A stretch of DNA of 64,000 nt from Cyanobium sp. Tous-M-B4 (lineage in GTDB: Bacteria > Cyanobacteriota > Cyanobacteriia > PCC-6307 > Cyanobiaceae): the NCBI RefSeq assembly GCF_024345395.1, contig NZ_JAGQBA010000001.1, positions 434,001-498,000 on the forward strand, given 5' to 3'. The notes under the pieces were generated by a model. That model searched no databases, was not told where the DNA came from, and was given only the letters and a program-made list of their open reading frames with translations. Of the stretch, positions 45,347 through 54,660 are shown in pieces; the first letter of the stretch is position 1, and every line of letters begins with the position of its first letter. Made by a program: the position numbers and the translations under genes.

Positions 45347-46080
45347 TGACTAATCTTCAAGATGTTGCTAATCCCAATGCCACCAAGTTGCAGCAGCGTT
45401 TGCTGTTGGGTGTGCCGATTGGCATTGCTGCGGTAGTTACTGCTTTGATTGTTGGCTTTGGGGTAGTGCCTCAGTGGTTGCGCCTTCAAGCCGACAGTGA
45501 ACGCTTGGCCCAATTGGAGGAACTCAAGAGCCGCATCCCTCTGCTGAGAGCCCAGATTGCCAAAATTGCCGAGGCCAAGAGCGCGGCAGAGCGTAAGCAG
45601 CTGCAGGTGCTGCAATTAATCGAGGGCAGTGGCGAATTTGTCACCTTCCTGGCCCAGTTGGACGCGGAAGCTGCTCGCCAAGGAGTGCAGCTTGATCTCT
45701 ATGAGCCGGTGGCAGCGCCAGCACCCGTGCCGGCGGTAGAAGCAAAGAAGGGTGAAACGGCTCCGCCCCCACCGCCAGCTTCTCCCATGGAAGCTGCTGG
45801 TTTGAAGGCTCAGAAGGTGTTGCTAACTGCTCGCGGTAGTTATCCAAGCCTGCTGGCATTTATGCGAGCTACCGAAAAGCTGAGTGTGCTTGTGAGCCAG
45901 AGCAATTTGTCTTTGGCTTTGGTAGATCCAGCTAAGGCCGGAGCTCAGGCTGCGCCTCCGGCGGGTTCTGCTGTTCTAGGTAGTGGCCCAGTGGCGGCGA
46001 AAACCGAGCTCAAATTGATGCTGACTTCTTATCAAACCACTGACGGCAAGATAGCTCCGCCAATTCCTAAAAAGTCCTAA
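45346..46080 (+). CDS. pilO: PilO-like pilus assembly protein
   Basis: 244 residues: a transmembrane helix GIAAVVTALIVGFGVVPQWL near residues 25-44, a coiled coil (LAQLEELKSRIPLLRAQIAK) and a periplasmic domain (FVTFLAQLDAEAARQGVQLD, SYPSLLAFMRATEKL). PilN and PilO form the inner-membrane alignment platform of type IV pili. A Pro/Ala linker divides the periplasmic part. Confidence 0.85.
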   Translation: MTNLQDVANPNATKLQQRLLLGVPIGIAAVVTALIVGFGVVPQWLRLQADSERLAQLEELKSRIPLLRAQIAKIAEAKSAAERKQLQVLQLIEGSGEFVTFLAQLDAEAARQGVQLDLYEPVAAPAPVPAVEAKKGETAPPPPPASPMEAAGLKAQKVLLTARGSYPSLLAFMRATEKLSVLVSQSNLSLALVDPAKAGAQAAPPAGSAVLGSGPVAAKTELKLMLTSYQTTDGKIAPPIPKKS

Positions 46081-46140
46081 TTGACTCATTGGCTCCTGGC
46101 TTTTCAGAGATATTTTCGCTAAGATTAGATTTGAGTAGCA

Positions 46141-48684
46141 TTGGTCCAGTTGGCAAGCCCTCTCCGGTCTCGATTGGCATCGGCTGCCTTGGCCACAGTG
46201 CTTCCCGTAATTGCCCTGGCTGAAGCGGCGGTTCAGGCCGCCCCTCGTACTCCTGGCGCTGGCACCAGCGTGACTGGATCGCCCAGTGCGAAAGCTGCCG
46301 AGGTGCCAGCTACCGGACCTTTGCAACTAAAGGTGCGCCGTCTCAGTGATTCGGTTGAATTGGTGATCGAAGGGGCTGGTCTGGCGCCGCAGCTGCAGCA
46401 ATCCAGTGGTGCCAACGGCTGGCAGGGTTTGCTCACCACAGCCACCCCTTCGGGCCTACGGGTTGGACCCCAGCGGCTGTCTATGCCCGAACTTGGATTT
46501 CAGACCATCACCCTGGACGGATCCGGCAGTAGCTACCGAGTTGGTGTCACGCCCGTAGCGGGAGCCCCATTGGGCCGGCCTGTGGTGAGTGGGGATGGAG
46601 TCAACATGATCATCAGCTTCCCAGCCTCGGCCCAGGTGTCTCTTCCGGTAGCCCGTTTCAATGCTCGGCAGCCTGGCTATATCCCTCAGGCCACCTTTGC
46701 ACCGCCGCTTCAGCCTCGGGCAGTGGCCCCCCCCCTCGGTGATATGGCCGTGGGATCGATGACACTGCGCAATCCTGGCTATTTAAATCTAAGTGGCCCC
46801 GCGGTCACCATGACCCTTAAGAATGCACCGGCCAAAGATGCCTTGATGGCTCTTGCCCAGGTGGGGGGGTATGGCTTTGCCTACGTAGCAGAAGCTGATG
46901 CAGCTAATCCCGCTGCTGGTGGGGTTGATGCAGGATCAACTCGAATATCTCTGGCATTCCGCGGTGAAAGTTATGGTCGTGCTTTCAATACAGCTTTGCT
47001 GGCAGCTGGTTTGCAAGGAAGGCGTGAAGGCAACATGATTCTTGCCGGTCCCAAAGCCTTATCCAAAACCTTTGGGCCCCAGTTGTCGAAGGTCTATCGC
47101 CTAAATCAGGTGGGCCCGAATGCGGCTGCTGATTACCTGGCTAATCTTGGGGCAACAGTTACCAAGACCAACACGATTACCACTTCGGTAACCCAGGGTG
47201 TTGCCCAGGGTGAAGCTGTCTCTTCAGGCGCCAACTCTCAAACGACACAGTCAAGCTCAATTACTAATGTGGAAGCCTATGGAGCTTCCAGCGGCCCCTT
47301 GCTTGGCCTCAGGGCTACAACCGATACTCGCTTAGGCACGATTACCCTTGTTGGCGATCCTGTTATCGTTTCAGTCGCAGAACAGTATCTCAAGCAGCTA
47401 GATCTTCGTCAGCGGCAGGTTGCCTTGAGCGTGCGAATTCTTGATGTCAACCTCGACAATGTATCCGAAATTGATAATTCATTTGCCTTTAAGTGGGGCA
47501 ATAACTTTATTGTTAACGATAGTGGGCAGCTTTTAGGGGCTTTTGGTCAGAACTTGCCTCCTGGAGAAGGTGCATTTGATCGGCAAAGTTCTGGGCCTCT
47601 TGAGTCTATTGATCGAAGCTCGTCTTCTCAGTCCACTTCGTCACTCGTAGTTGATAGGTCTAGAGACTTGTCGCTCACTCGATCTCAGTTGAGAGATATT
47701 AACAGCGAGCTTCAGTCTGCTACAGGATTTAAGCTTACCGAGGCTGGGGAGCGTCTAGTTGTTGTGCCTGTTGATAGCAGTAGTGAAACGCTGTCAGACA
47801 GTACAAAGCGATCAATAGAACGTATTTTGTCTCGCAATACAGGTAGAAGTGTCTCTACTTCCAGGTCGTCTGGAAATGTTTTCGACAGGTCTGTTTCGGG
47901 AACTGTGCGTCCCAATCCGGGATCTCTTTATTCTGATAATACATTTTTTGACTTTGTGCGAGCACAGATAGTTTCAGGTTCTACCAAGTTGCTTGCTAGT
48001 CCCACCTTAATTCTCCAGGAAAATCCTTCACTGTTGAGAGAGGGGTCCGAGGCAGCGGCTTCTAGCGGATCTTCTCAAGCTGCTAGTCAAGGCATCACTA
48101 ACATTGGATTAGATAGCGCTATTGGTAGAAGGCGTGCCAATGAAGGAGTTGTTCGTGTTGGTACTAATGTGGTTACGGGTTACGAGACGGAGACGCCATC
48201 CCAGGGCGGTAATGTTGTATGTACCCCGGAGTTGTCTACTGCTGGGCTTGTTTTAGGTGCCAGGGTAGAGAAAATCGATGACAACGGATTTGTCACTTTC
48301 GTTTTGTCTCCAAGCGTTTCAGCAGTTACTAATCAAGAGGTTGCTCCCCAGGGCTGCGGATCAAATCTAAATATCCTTAGTATTCGTAGTCTTGATACAG
48401 GAGCTTTGCGCGTCCGCGACGGTCAAACACTTATTATGACTGGTGTTATTTCTGAATTCGATAGAACTGAGGTTAGCAAGTGGCCCATCCTTGGCGACAT
48501 GCCTTTGATCGGTCAATTCTTTAGGTCAAGTTCGGGGCGTAAAGAAAAGCGTGAACTCGTGATCATGGTGTCGCCGCGAATAGTTAACGATGATCAAGGT
48601 GGAGTCTATGGCTATGGCTATCAGCCCGGAACTGCTGCTGGGCGTGAATTCTTCGGGGCAATGAATGGCCCGGGCGGCAATTAA
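46141..48684 (+). CDS. pilQ: type IV pilus secretin PilQ
   Basis: 847 residues from a TTG. Signal peptide (ASAALATVLPVIALAEAAVQ), an AMIN-like beta region (RRLSDSVELVIEGAG), N-domains (MTLKNAPAKDALMALAQVGG, VYRLNQVGPNAAADYLANLG) and the secretin pore (RQRQVALSVRILDVNLDNVS; KWPILGDMPLIGQFFRSSSG; KRELVIMVSPRIV). It forms the outer-membrane gate for the pilus. A Ser-rich segment of about 120 residues (around 480-600) interrupts the pore domain, and 47.3-48.7 kb has visibly lower GC than the gene's first half. Confidence 0.93.
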   Translation: MVQLASPLRSRLASAALATVLPVIALAEAAVQAAPRTPGAGTSVTGSPSAKAAEVPATGPLQLKVRRLSDSVELVIEGAGLAPQLQQSSGANGWQGLLTTATPSGLRVGPQRLSMPELGFQTITLDGSGSSYRVGVTPVAGAPLGRPVVSGDGVNMIISFPASAQVSLPVARFNARQPGYIPQATFAPPLQPRAVAPPLGDMAVGSMTLRNPGYLNLSGPAVTMTLKNAPAKDALMALAQVGGYGFAYVAEADAANPAAGGVDAGSTRISLAFRGESYGRAFNTALLAAGLQGRREGNMILAGPKALSKTFGPQLSKVYRLNQVGPNAAADYLANLGATVTKTNTITTSVTQGVAQGEAVSSGANSQTTQSSSITNVEAYGASSGPLLGLRATTDTRLGTITLVGDPVIVSVAEQYLKQLDLRQRQVALSVRILDVNLDNVSEIDNSFAFKWGNNFIVNDSGQLLGAFGQNLPPGEGAFDRQSSGPLESIDRSSSSQSTSSLVVDRSRDLSLTRSQLRDINSELQSATGFKLTEAGERLVVVPVDSSSETLSDSTKRSIERILSRNTGRSVSTSRSSGNVFDRSVSGTVRPNPGSLYSDNTFFDFVRAQIVSGSTKLLASPTLILQENPSLLREGSEAAASSGSSQAASQGITNIGLDSAIGRRRANEGVVRVGTNVVTGYETETPSQGGNVVCTPELSTAGLVLGARVEKIDDNGFVTFVLSPSVSAVTNQEVAPQGCGSNLNILSIRSLDTGALRVRDGQTLIMTGVISEFDRTEVSKWPILGDMPLIGQFFRSSSGRKEKRELVIMVSPRIVNDDQGGVYGYGYQPGTAAGREFFGAMNGPGGN

Positions 48685-48727
48685 TCTTGGCTAACATTAT
48701 TGTTTTCGGTTCGGATCGTTAGGGCTG

Positions 48728-49495
48728 ATGTCTTTGCAGCCACCTGACCAGTCTGATGGTGCGTCTTTAGGGCCGCTGCCAGCTGATGAACAGGCCATCC
48801 GGCTGGAAGTCTTGGAAGCGCAAGTTGCAGAGGCACAAGCTGAGCTTGAGGAGTATCAGCGCCTGCTGAACGAGCTTCCAGAGATTTATGAAGGCAAGTT
48901 TCGTCAGAAGTTGCGCTCTGTTGCCCAGGAAATTCGCCAGCTGCTTGATGAGCGCAAGGCCCTTCAGCAGCAGGTAGGCCATGCCTTGGTAGAGACCAAG
49001 CAGCCGAAATTGTTGCCGGCCTCAGGGGCAGCGTCTGAATTTTCGGATCACCCCAAATCCCAAATTTGGACCAGGTTGCAAATCCCCCGTTTCAAGCGCT
49101 TGCCCATGCTGCGGCTGATGGGTGTTAGTGCAGCAGCCGCGTTGGGGCTTTTTGGTGCGGCACTAGTGATTCCCAGCCTTTTCAGCAGCCGCTCACTCGC
49201 GCCTCGGGGTGGGGCCTCGACTCGCTCCCCTCAGGCACCTCCAGTGCCAAGCGTGTCTACCACGATTCAGTTGCAGGCTCGAGGTGGTGAGAGCTGGGTA
49301 TTAGTGGAAGATCTCAAGGGGCGCCAAGTCTTTGATGCAATACTGCAGCCAGGAGCGCCAAAGCGGTTACCGCTGGCTCAGGGGTTGCGGCTGCGCTCCG
49401 GTCGCGCCGATCTGCTTTTCGTTGCTGTTGGAGATGCGGCGCCTAAGCCCCTCGGCGACGTTGGCGATCTCGATTGGGTGGAGATTCGCCCCTGA
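48728..49495 (+). CDS. coiled-coil membrane protein with RodZ-tail-like domain
   Basis: 255 residues. N-terminal coiled coil (EVLEAQVAEAQAELEEYQRL), a basic stretch, a transmembrane helix LMGVSAAAALGLFGAALVIP near residues 130-149 and an external domain whose pattern (IQLQARGGESWVLVEDLKGR, GLRLRSGRADLLFVAVG) resembles the DUF4115 C-terminal domain of RodZ. RodZ links cytoskeleton and wall synthesis; the N-terminal helix-turn-helix of true RodZ is absent. It follows pilQ and may belong to the pilus unit. Confidence 0.68.
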   Translation: MSLQPPDQSDGASLGPLPADEQAIRLEVLEAQVAEAQAELEEYQRLLNELPEIYEGKFRQKLRSVAQEIRQLLDERKALQQQVGHALVETKQPKLLPASGAASEFSDHPKSQIWTRLQIPRFKRLPMLRLMGVSAAAALGLFGAALVIPSLFSSRSLAPRGGASTRSPQAPPVPSVSTTIQLQARGGESWVLVEDLKGRQVFDAILQPGAPKRLPLAQGLRLRSGRADLLFVAVGDAAPKPLGDVGDLDWVEIRP

Positions 49496-49504
49496 AGCTC
49501 AGAT

Positions 49505-50317
49505 TCAGAATCCCACCCCCATGCCCATGCCTGCTGCCTTGATCGCTAGTGGCGCCAGTGCTCCGAAGGTTGAGATCAGGCCATTCAGCACCTGGCTGCC
49601 GAAGCCATTTCCGCTTCCCTGCTGATCGCCTTGGCCCATCTGCTTTACGGCTGCCCGCAGCTGTTGGGCCTGGCTGGTGTCACCGCCCTGTTCATACAGG
49701 TTGGCGGCGTAGTTGAAGTCCTTGGCCGCCATTTCAACCTGTCCCTGTTGCCCCCTCGTGATCCCTCGGGCTACCCAGGTGATTGCAGCGGCTGGTTCGC
49801 GCCGAATGGCGGCATTGAAATAACCCTCCGCTTCGCTATGGCGTCCCTGCATCGAAGCCTCCACCCCGGCGTTATGGAGTTCCACAAAGCTCAGCTGCTC
49901 TTGATTCACTCCCTTTGCCTGTTGCCAGTGGCTTCGCGACAGGGCTCCTGGATCTAGCAGGGCTCCACTCAGATCGGCCTGGCGTAAATCGGTGCCACTT
50001 ATTCGTGCTCCGCGCAGATCGGCGCCCCGCAGCGAGGCACCCGTAAGGCTGGTGAAACTAAGGTCTGCGCCGTTAAGGCGCGCCCCATCTAGCTTTGCTT
50101 GGCCAAGATTGGCTCGCTGCAACTGGGCGCCCCTAAGGTCCGCATCACGCAGGTTGGCGTGAACTAGATCTGAATCCTGCAGCTTGCAATTACGGCAGCT
50201 ACGGCTATCCAGCAGCTTGATCAAGTCTTCTCCCGAGGCATGGGCCGCAGGGCTGGTTAGGCAAGCCGTCAGGCAAGCAACTGCCAGAAGTTGATATCTC
50301 AGCTTTGAACCGTTCAT
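49505..50317 (-). CDS. secreted pentapeptide-repeat protein with TPR-like tail
   Basis: 270 residues from the ATG at 50315-50317. Signal peptide (YQLLAVACLTACLTSPAAHA), a CRNCKL motif, then about twenty A(D/N)LxX pentapeptides (VHANLRDADLRGAQLQRANL, and onward to about residue 125) forming a right-handed beta helix. A second half has TPR-like helices (VELHNAGVEASMQGRHSEAE, YFNAAIRREPAAAITWVARG). Cyanobacteria have many lumenal or periplasmic pentapeptide proteins; role unknown. The combination with TPR suggests a binding scaffold. Confidence 0.88.
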   Translation of the reverse strand: MNGSKLRYQLLAVACLTACLTSPAAHASGEDLIKLLDSRSCRNCKLQDSDLVHANLRDADLRGAQLQRANLGQAKLDGARLNGADLSFTSLTGASLRGADLRGARISGTDLRQADLSGALLDPGALSRSHWQQAKGVNQEQLSFVELHNAGVEASMQGRHSEAEGYFNAAIRREPAAAITWVARGITRGQQGQVEMAAKDFNYAANLYEQGGDTSQAQQLRAAVKQMGQGDQQGSGNGFGSQVLNGLISTFGALAPLAIKAAGMGMGVGF

Positions 50318-50343
50318 CACAACTACCCCCAAGCCTTGCTGCC

Positions 50344-52164
50344 TTATAGCGCCTTCAGCCGGCGCTTCCCAAGCTCTTTGCGCAACTTGTGCCACCGAGC
50401 CTCGGCCTGGCGGCGTTGCGGCCCAGTGAGTGGGGCAAAGAGCAATTGGTTGTAGCTGGCTACCAGTTCCGTTAGGAGTTCAGAGTGGCCGTAGTGCGCC
50501 TCGCGGGCTCTCAGGGCGAGGGATTCGAGAGTTTCGCCCGGTTGCAGCTGCAGGCCTTGTTGCTCCAGCAGCTGCAGCACCCGGTTGAGTTGTCGCCTTC
50601 GCCCTTGGGGCTTGCCTGGCTGTTGCAGCCACTGCAGCCAGGCCAGCGCCAGAGCCAGCAAGCCAGCCACCGCCCCAAGCACAACGGCGCCCAGCCACTG
50701 GCGTTGGTCGCCAAATAGCCGTTGCAGCAATGCTTCCTGGCCGGCCTGATCGAAGCCCAGCCACCAGCGGCTCCAGGCCAGGTCCAGGCCCCACCACTGC
50801 CACTGCAGCCATTGCAGCCAGGAGCTAATGGGGTTGGTGCTGTCGCCTGCTTCGCTGCCTTCAGCGCGGCTAGCTGGCGCCGTTGTCCAAGCGCTTGGGT
50901 CAATGCGATGCCAACCCTGGCCCGCCAGCCACACCTCGCTCCAGGCGTGGGCATTGCTGTGGCGCAGGTCGAGGTAGGGCGCTCCGCTGAGCGGCCGCAC
51001 CCAGGTGCCGCCCAGATAGCCGCTCACCACCCGAGCCGGCACCCCCGCGGCGCGCATCAGGGCCGTGAAGGCGCTGGCGTAGTGGCCGCAGAAGCCTTCG
51101 CGCCTTTCAAATAGAAATACATCGAGCCCGCGCTGGGCCGGCAGGGTACCAGGGCTGCGGCTGTAGCGGAAATCCTGCTGCGTAAACCACTGCTTGGCAG
51201 CGGCTAGCCGTTGCTCGGGCGTTGCCAGATCTCGCCAGCTGGCCCCAAGCGCCTCCAGCTGGGGATTGCTGCCGGCGGGTAGCTCCAGATCCGCTGGGCT
51301 CGGCTGCCGTTGCTGCCACGGCTGGGGGCTGCCCGTGTCCCTCACCAAATAGGCCTGGCGCTCCCGACTGGCTTGGAGGGGCTGGAGTTCGCCGCTGCGA
51401 TTCACCCGCAATTGGTTGGGGTTGGCCCGGCCGCTGCCATCCCAGGGCAAGGCGTTCACCGGGCTGGGTTCCACCAGCCACACCTGGCTGCTGGTGTTGC
51501 TCTCTGGGTTGCTATCGGCTGCGGTTGGCTCGGTTCGGCGGTTGCTTGGCAGCTCGCGCTGCTTCCAGCGCTGCCCGTCGAACTGCTCGTGCACGATCAC
51601 GCGCCAATAGCGCTCAGCCGGCTCGGGCAGCTGGCCGCTGCTGAAGCTCACCCGCGCTGCCGGGCCCGTGTTGTCGGCGAGGTTCGAGATGCTGCCTGGG
51701 TCGAGTTCGCTGTTCAAGCCGGTTACGGCGCTGGCGCCAGCACCCCGCAGGTTTGGCGTTTGCCAAATCGGCTCGATTCGCGGCACCAGTAGAAACAGCA
51801 CCAGGGCCACCGGCAGGGCCGCCAGCAACACCGCCAGGCTGCGGCGCAATACCGCGCGCCAGCTCAGCCCGCTCCCTACCTCCAGGGCCAGCAGCCCCGC
51901 CAGACCCAGGGCTGTGGCCAGCAGTTGCAGCAGGCTGGGCAGCAGCTCCCCTTGCTGGGCACCTTGCACACCGCCGCCAATCAAGGTGAGCAAGCTCACC
52001 AGTCGCCGCTCCGGCAGGCTGCGGGCCTCGGCCAGTTTCAGGCCAGCCAGCAGTAGCAGCCCCGCCGAAAGCCAGCTGAGAGCTGAGCTGTAATCCAGAC
52101 CCGCCAAACCCGCCGCCAGGGCCCCCAGCCCCAGAATCTGCAGCCAGCGGGCGCTAACACTCAT
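50344..52164 (-). CDS. TgpA-type transglutaminase-like membrane protein
   Basis: 606 residues. Several N-terminal transmembrane helices (to about residue 125), an extracytoplasmic papain-like transglutaminase domain with the triad Cys in RREGFCGHYASAFTALMRAA near 361, His in RHSNAHAWSEVWL near 400 and Asp in GWHRIDPSAWT, another membrane helix (AVVLGAVAGLLALALAWL) and a cytoplasmic DUF4129-like tail. TgpA enzymes act on unknown envelope proteins. It overlaps the DUF58 gene by 4 bp and forms a MoxR-DUF58-TgpA operon. Confidence 0.94.
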   Translation of the reverse strand: MSVSARWLQILGLGALAAGLAGLDYSSALSWLSAGLLLLAGLKLAEARSLPERRLVSLLTLIGGGVQGAQQGELLPSLLQLLATALGLAGLLALEVGSGLSWRAVLRRSLAVLLAALPVALVLFLLVPRIEPIWQTPNLRGAGASAVTGLNSELDPGSISNLADNTGPAARVSFSSGQLPEPAERYWRVIVHEQFDGQRWKQRELPSNRRTEPTAADSNPESNTSSQVWLVEPSPVNALPWDGSGRANPNQLRVNRSGELQPLQASRERQAYLVRDTGSPQPWQQRQPSPADLELPAGSNPQLEALGASWRDLATPEQRLAAAKQWFTQQDFRYSRSPGTLPAQRGLDVFLFERREGFCGHYASAFTALMRAAGVPARVVSGYLGGTWVRPLSGAPYLDLRHSNAHAWSEVWLAGQGWHRIDPSAWTTAPASRAEGSEAGDSTNPISSWLQWLQWQWWGLDLAWSRWWLGFDQAGQEALLQRLFGDQRQWLGAVVLGAVAGLLALALAWLQWLQQPGKPQGRRRQLNRVLQLLEQQGLQLQPGETLESLALRAREAHYGHSELLTELVASYNQLLFAPLTGPQRRQAEARWHKLRKELGKRRLKAL

Positions 52165-53099
52165 GACGCTGCGCCAGGTGCAAGGGCCAGGGCCAGTAGG
52201 CAGCGGTCCCGGTGTTCGGGGCCCGTGCTTGGGGCCAGTTGGGTGCTGCCCAATGCCAGGCCGTAGGCCTCGCCCGCCTTGCTGCGGCGCCAGATTTCGG
52301 CGCTGAGGTGTTCCAGGGCCCGCTCCGGCGGCAGGCCCGGCGCTGGCGTCAGCAGCCCCACCGCAGGGGTGGCATCGGCGAAGGTTTTGGTTTGGCGGCC
52401 CCGGCCCTGGGCTAGCGATTTCCAGGCCAGTCGGGCTAGGCCGTCCTGGGGGCGGTGGGGGCGCAGGTCGTCCCAGTCGTCGCTGCCTGGGGCGAGCTGG
52501 CTAGCGCTAGTGGCGGCTGTGTCGCTGCTGGCGGGCCAGGGGGTTTCGGCCACCGGCCCCGGCCGCCTGGCTGGATAGATGGGCTGGGGCCGTGGCGGTT
52601 CCCACAGCGTCCAGCACACAAAAAGTCCGAGGGGCGCGGTGGTTTGCAGCCGCAGTCGCCCCGGGGTTTGCAACCCCCGTCGCCCCGCGCGCCAAGGCAC
52701 CGAGAGCACCGATTCGCCAGCTGCCAGCGGCTGGGGTCTTCCCGCGCTGCCGGCCAGCCCCAGCTGGATCGCATCGCGCTGGCAGCGGCTGCGGCAGAGC
52801 AGCGGATAGGCGACCATTTCGCCGGCGAAGCCACCGCTGGGGGCCAGGGCTTCAAGTTCGAGGCCTTGCAGGTTGAACTGGGTGAGGTGCAGGGCCAGCA
52901 GCCATAGCCCCAGCATCAAAAAGCTCAGCAGCAGCGGGCCATTGCGCTGGCTCTGGATCGCCACGAGCAGCAGCAGGCCGCCGCCCGCCAGCCAGAGCAA
53001 GCCGAAGCGGGTCGGCAGGATGTAGAGGCTGCGCAGCCCCAGCCTTAGCCGCTCGCCTCGGTGCGGTTTGATCAGTTGCTCGGCCCTAGCGAAGACCAT
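52161..53099 (-). CDS. DUF58 membrane protein
   Basis: 312 residues from the ATG at 53097-53099. Two N-terminal membrane helices (FGLLWLAGGGLLLLVAIQSQ and PLLLSFLMLGLWLLALHL), a beta-rich domain, and the DUF58 signature DDLRPHRPQDGLARLAWKSL. DUF58 proteins are cofactors for MoxR ATPases in envelope or enzyme maturation. Overlaps the MoxR gene (14 bp) and the TgpA gene. Confidence 0.9.
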   Translation of the reverse strand: MVFARAEQLIKPHRGERLRLGLRSLYILPTRFGLLWLAGGGLLLLVAIQSQRNGPLLLSFLMLGLWLLALHLTQFNLQGLELEALAPSGGFAGEMVAYPLLCRSRCQRDAIQLGLAGSAGRPQPLAAGESVLSVPWRAGRRGLQTPGRLRLQTTAPLGLFVCWTLWEPPRPQPIYPARRPGPVAETPWPASSDTAATSASQLAPGSDDWDDLRPHRPQDGLARLAWKSLAQGRGRQTKTFADATPAVGLLTPAPGLPPERALEHLSAEIWRRSKAGEAYGLALGSTQLAPSTGPEHRDRCLLALALAPGAAS

Positions 53100-53970
53100 C
53101 CACCCCCGCCAGCAGCGTCGCCGCATCGCCGACCAACCTGTGTTCAGCCACAGCTGGCAGCACCGCCTGCACGTCGGCGGGGGTGACGTGGTCCCGCCCC
53201 TCCAGCAGCGACCAGGCCCGGGCGGCGGCCACCAGCCCCTGGCAGGCTCGCGGTGACAGCCCGGTGCCGGCTTGGTCTGCTCGCCGGCTGAAAGCGGCCA
53301 GGTCGAGTACGTAGTCGAGTAGGGCGCTTGAGCAGTGCTGGGCGGTGGCTCGCCGCTGCAGCTCTAGTAGGCCTGCGCCATCTAGCAGGGGCTCCAGGCT
53401 GGCTGGCGGCAGCGCCTGGCCGCTGAGCAGATCACGCTCGGCCCGTCGATCCGGATAACCGAGGCTCAGCCTCATCAAGAAGCGATCCAGCTGGGATTCC
53501 GGCAGGGGTGCGGTGCCCACCTGGTCGAGACCGTTCTGGGTGGCGATCACCAGGAAGGGCTCGGGCAGCGGGTGACTCACCCCATCGACGCTCACCCGAC
53601 CAGCTGCCATCGCCTCCAGCAGGGCGCTCTGGGTGCGGGGGCTGGCGCGGTTGATCTCATCGGCCAGCAGCACCTGGCTGAATAGGGGGCCGGGCTGGAA
53701 GTGGAAGCTGGCGCTGCTGGCATCAAAGACGTTGATGCCCGTGAGATCGGCTGGCAGGAGGTCGCTTGTGAAGCTCACCCGCTTGAAGTCGAGGCCGAAG
53801 GCGCGGGCGAGGGCCTCGGCCAGGGTGGTTTTGCCCATGCCGGGCAGGTCTTCGATCAGCAGATGGCCGCGGGCCAGCAGGCAGGCCAGCGCCAGCCGCA
53901 CCGCCTGGTCCTTGCCCAGTAACACCTGGCCAATGGCGCTGATCAGCGGTTGCAGCCTGGGGCTGGACAC
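53086..53970 (-). CDS. MoxR-family AAA+ ATPase
   Basis: 294 residues. Walker A IEDLPGMGKTTLAEALARAF, Walker B LLADEINRASPRTQSALLEA, sensor 1 FLVIATQNGLDQVGTAPLPE and sensor 2 LSPRACQGLVAAARAWSL. MoxR ATPases act as chaperones that load metals or assemble complexes, nearly always beside DUF58 proteins, as here. Begins the three-gene operon. Confidence 0.96.
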   Translation of the reverse strand: MSSPRLQPLISAIGQVLLGKDQAVRLALACLLARGHLLIEDLPGMGKTTLAEALARAFGLDFKRVSFTSDLLPADLTGINVFDASSASFHFQPGPLFSQVLLADEINRASPRTQSALLEAMAAGRVSVDGVSHPLPEPFLVIATQNGLDQVGTAPLPESQLDRFLMRLSLGYPDRRAERDLLSGQALPPASLEPLLDGAGLLELQRRATAQHCSSALLDYVLDLAAFSRRADQAGTGLSPRACQGLVAAARAWSLLEGRDHVTPADVQAVLPAVAEHRLVGDAATLLAGVDGLR

Positions 53971-54120
53971 GGGGCTGGTGCGAAGAACACGATTGTGACG
54001 GCTGACCTCGACCGAGTGCTGAACCCCCCGTTTCGGGATGCTCCTTGGCCAGATGCCACCGGGTTTGAAGCCTTAGCATGAAACCCCAGAGTCGGACATG
54101 TTTAGGAGTCTGGTTGCCCC
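53971..54120. other. spacer upstream of metzincin gene
   Basis: 150 bases between the divergent MoxR and metzincin genes. It contains AGGAG at 54104-54108, a good ribosome binding site 12 bases before the metzincin ATG, and a GTG-started 28-codon frame (53995-54081, MTADLDRVLNPPFRDAPWPD...) with host-like codons that could be a small peptide or a truncated gene start. No clear promoter could be assigned. Confidence 0.4.
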
Positions 54121-54636
54121 ATGAGTATCGCCATATCAGCTATTACCAGCCAAAAATGGGCTGAAGATCTTAGGAGGTTTTCGGGTCATGATCGCGTTGT
54201 AAATTATTGGCTCGCCGATAGTGGCGAGAGGCAAAGCCTTGGAATGTCGGGCCGGGAAGTAAAATATATTCGCAAGGTTTTCGATCGCCTTGATCAAATC
54301 ACGGGTTTGGATTTCGAGGAAAAAGATAGTCGCGCAAAATCAGATATCGATTTCTATTGTGTGGACAGCTTGAATGGCAATGCTATCGGTGTGGCGACCA
54401 GCAATAGGTCTTGGTATGACATTGAATGGGTAGATAGACTTGGCGGCGAGCTGGCTCGTATTGAGGCTTGGGTGATAGCTCATGAAATTGGCCATACACT
54501 TGGACTGGATCATCCGAACAGCAAGCCTTACGACCGTCGCTATGACACTATGGATACTATTATGTCTTATAATTATACTGGCTTTAGGGGATTTACTGAT
54601 TCCGATGCCGCAGCGCTGCAATCTCTATGGTCTTGA
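54121..54636 (+). CDS. orphan metzincin (M10-like) zinc protease
   Basis: 171 residues, only a catalytic domain. The zinc site is AHEIGHTLGLDHPN near residues 119-132 (HExxHxxGxxH), the Met-turn is TIMSYNY near 147, and the end TDSDAAALQSLW matches the close of serralysin catalytic domains. It lacks a signal peptide, propeptide and RTX repeats, so secretion is unclear. Codon use is clearly more AT-rich than in neighbours (many AAT, TAT, AGA codons), a sign of transfer. A strong AGGAG ribosome site precedes it. Confidence 0.88.
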   Translation: MSIAISAITSQKWAEDLRRFSGHDRVVNYWLADSGERQSLGMSGREVKYIRKVFDRLDQITGLDFEEKDSRAKSDIDFYCVDSLNGNAIGVATSNRSWYDIEWVDRLGGELARIEAWVIAHEIGHTLGLDHPNSKPYDRRYDTMDTIMSYNYTGFRGFTDSDAAALQSLWS

Positions 54637-54660
54637 TTTAATTATTTTTGAGTTGCTCTG

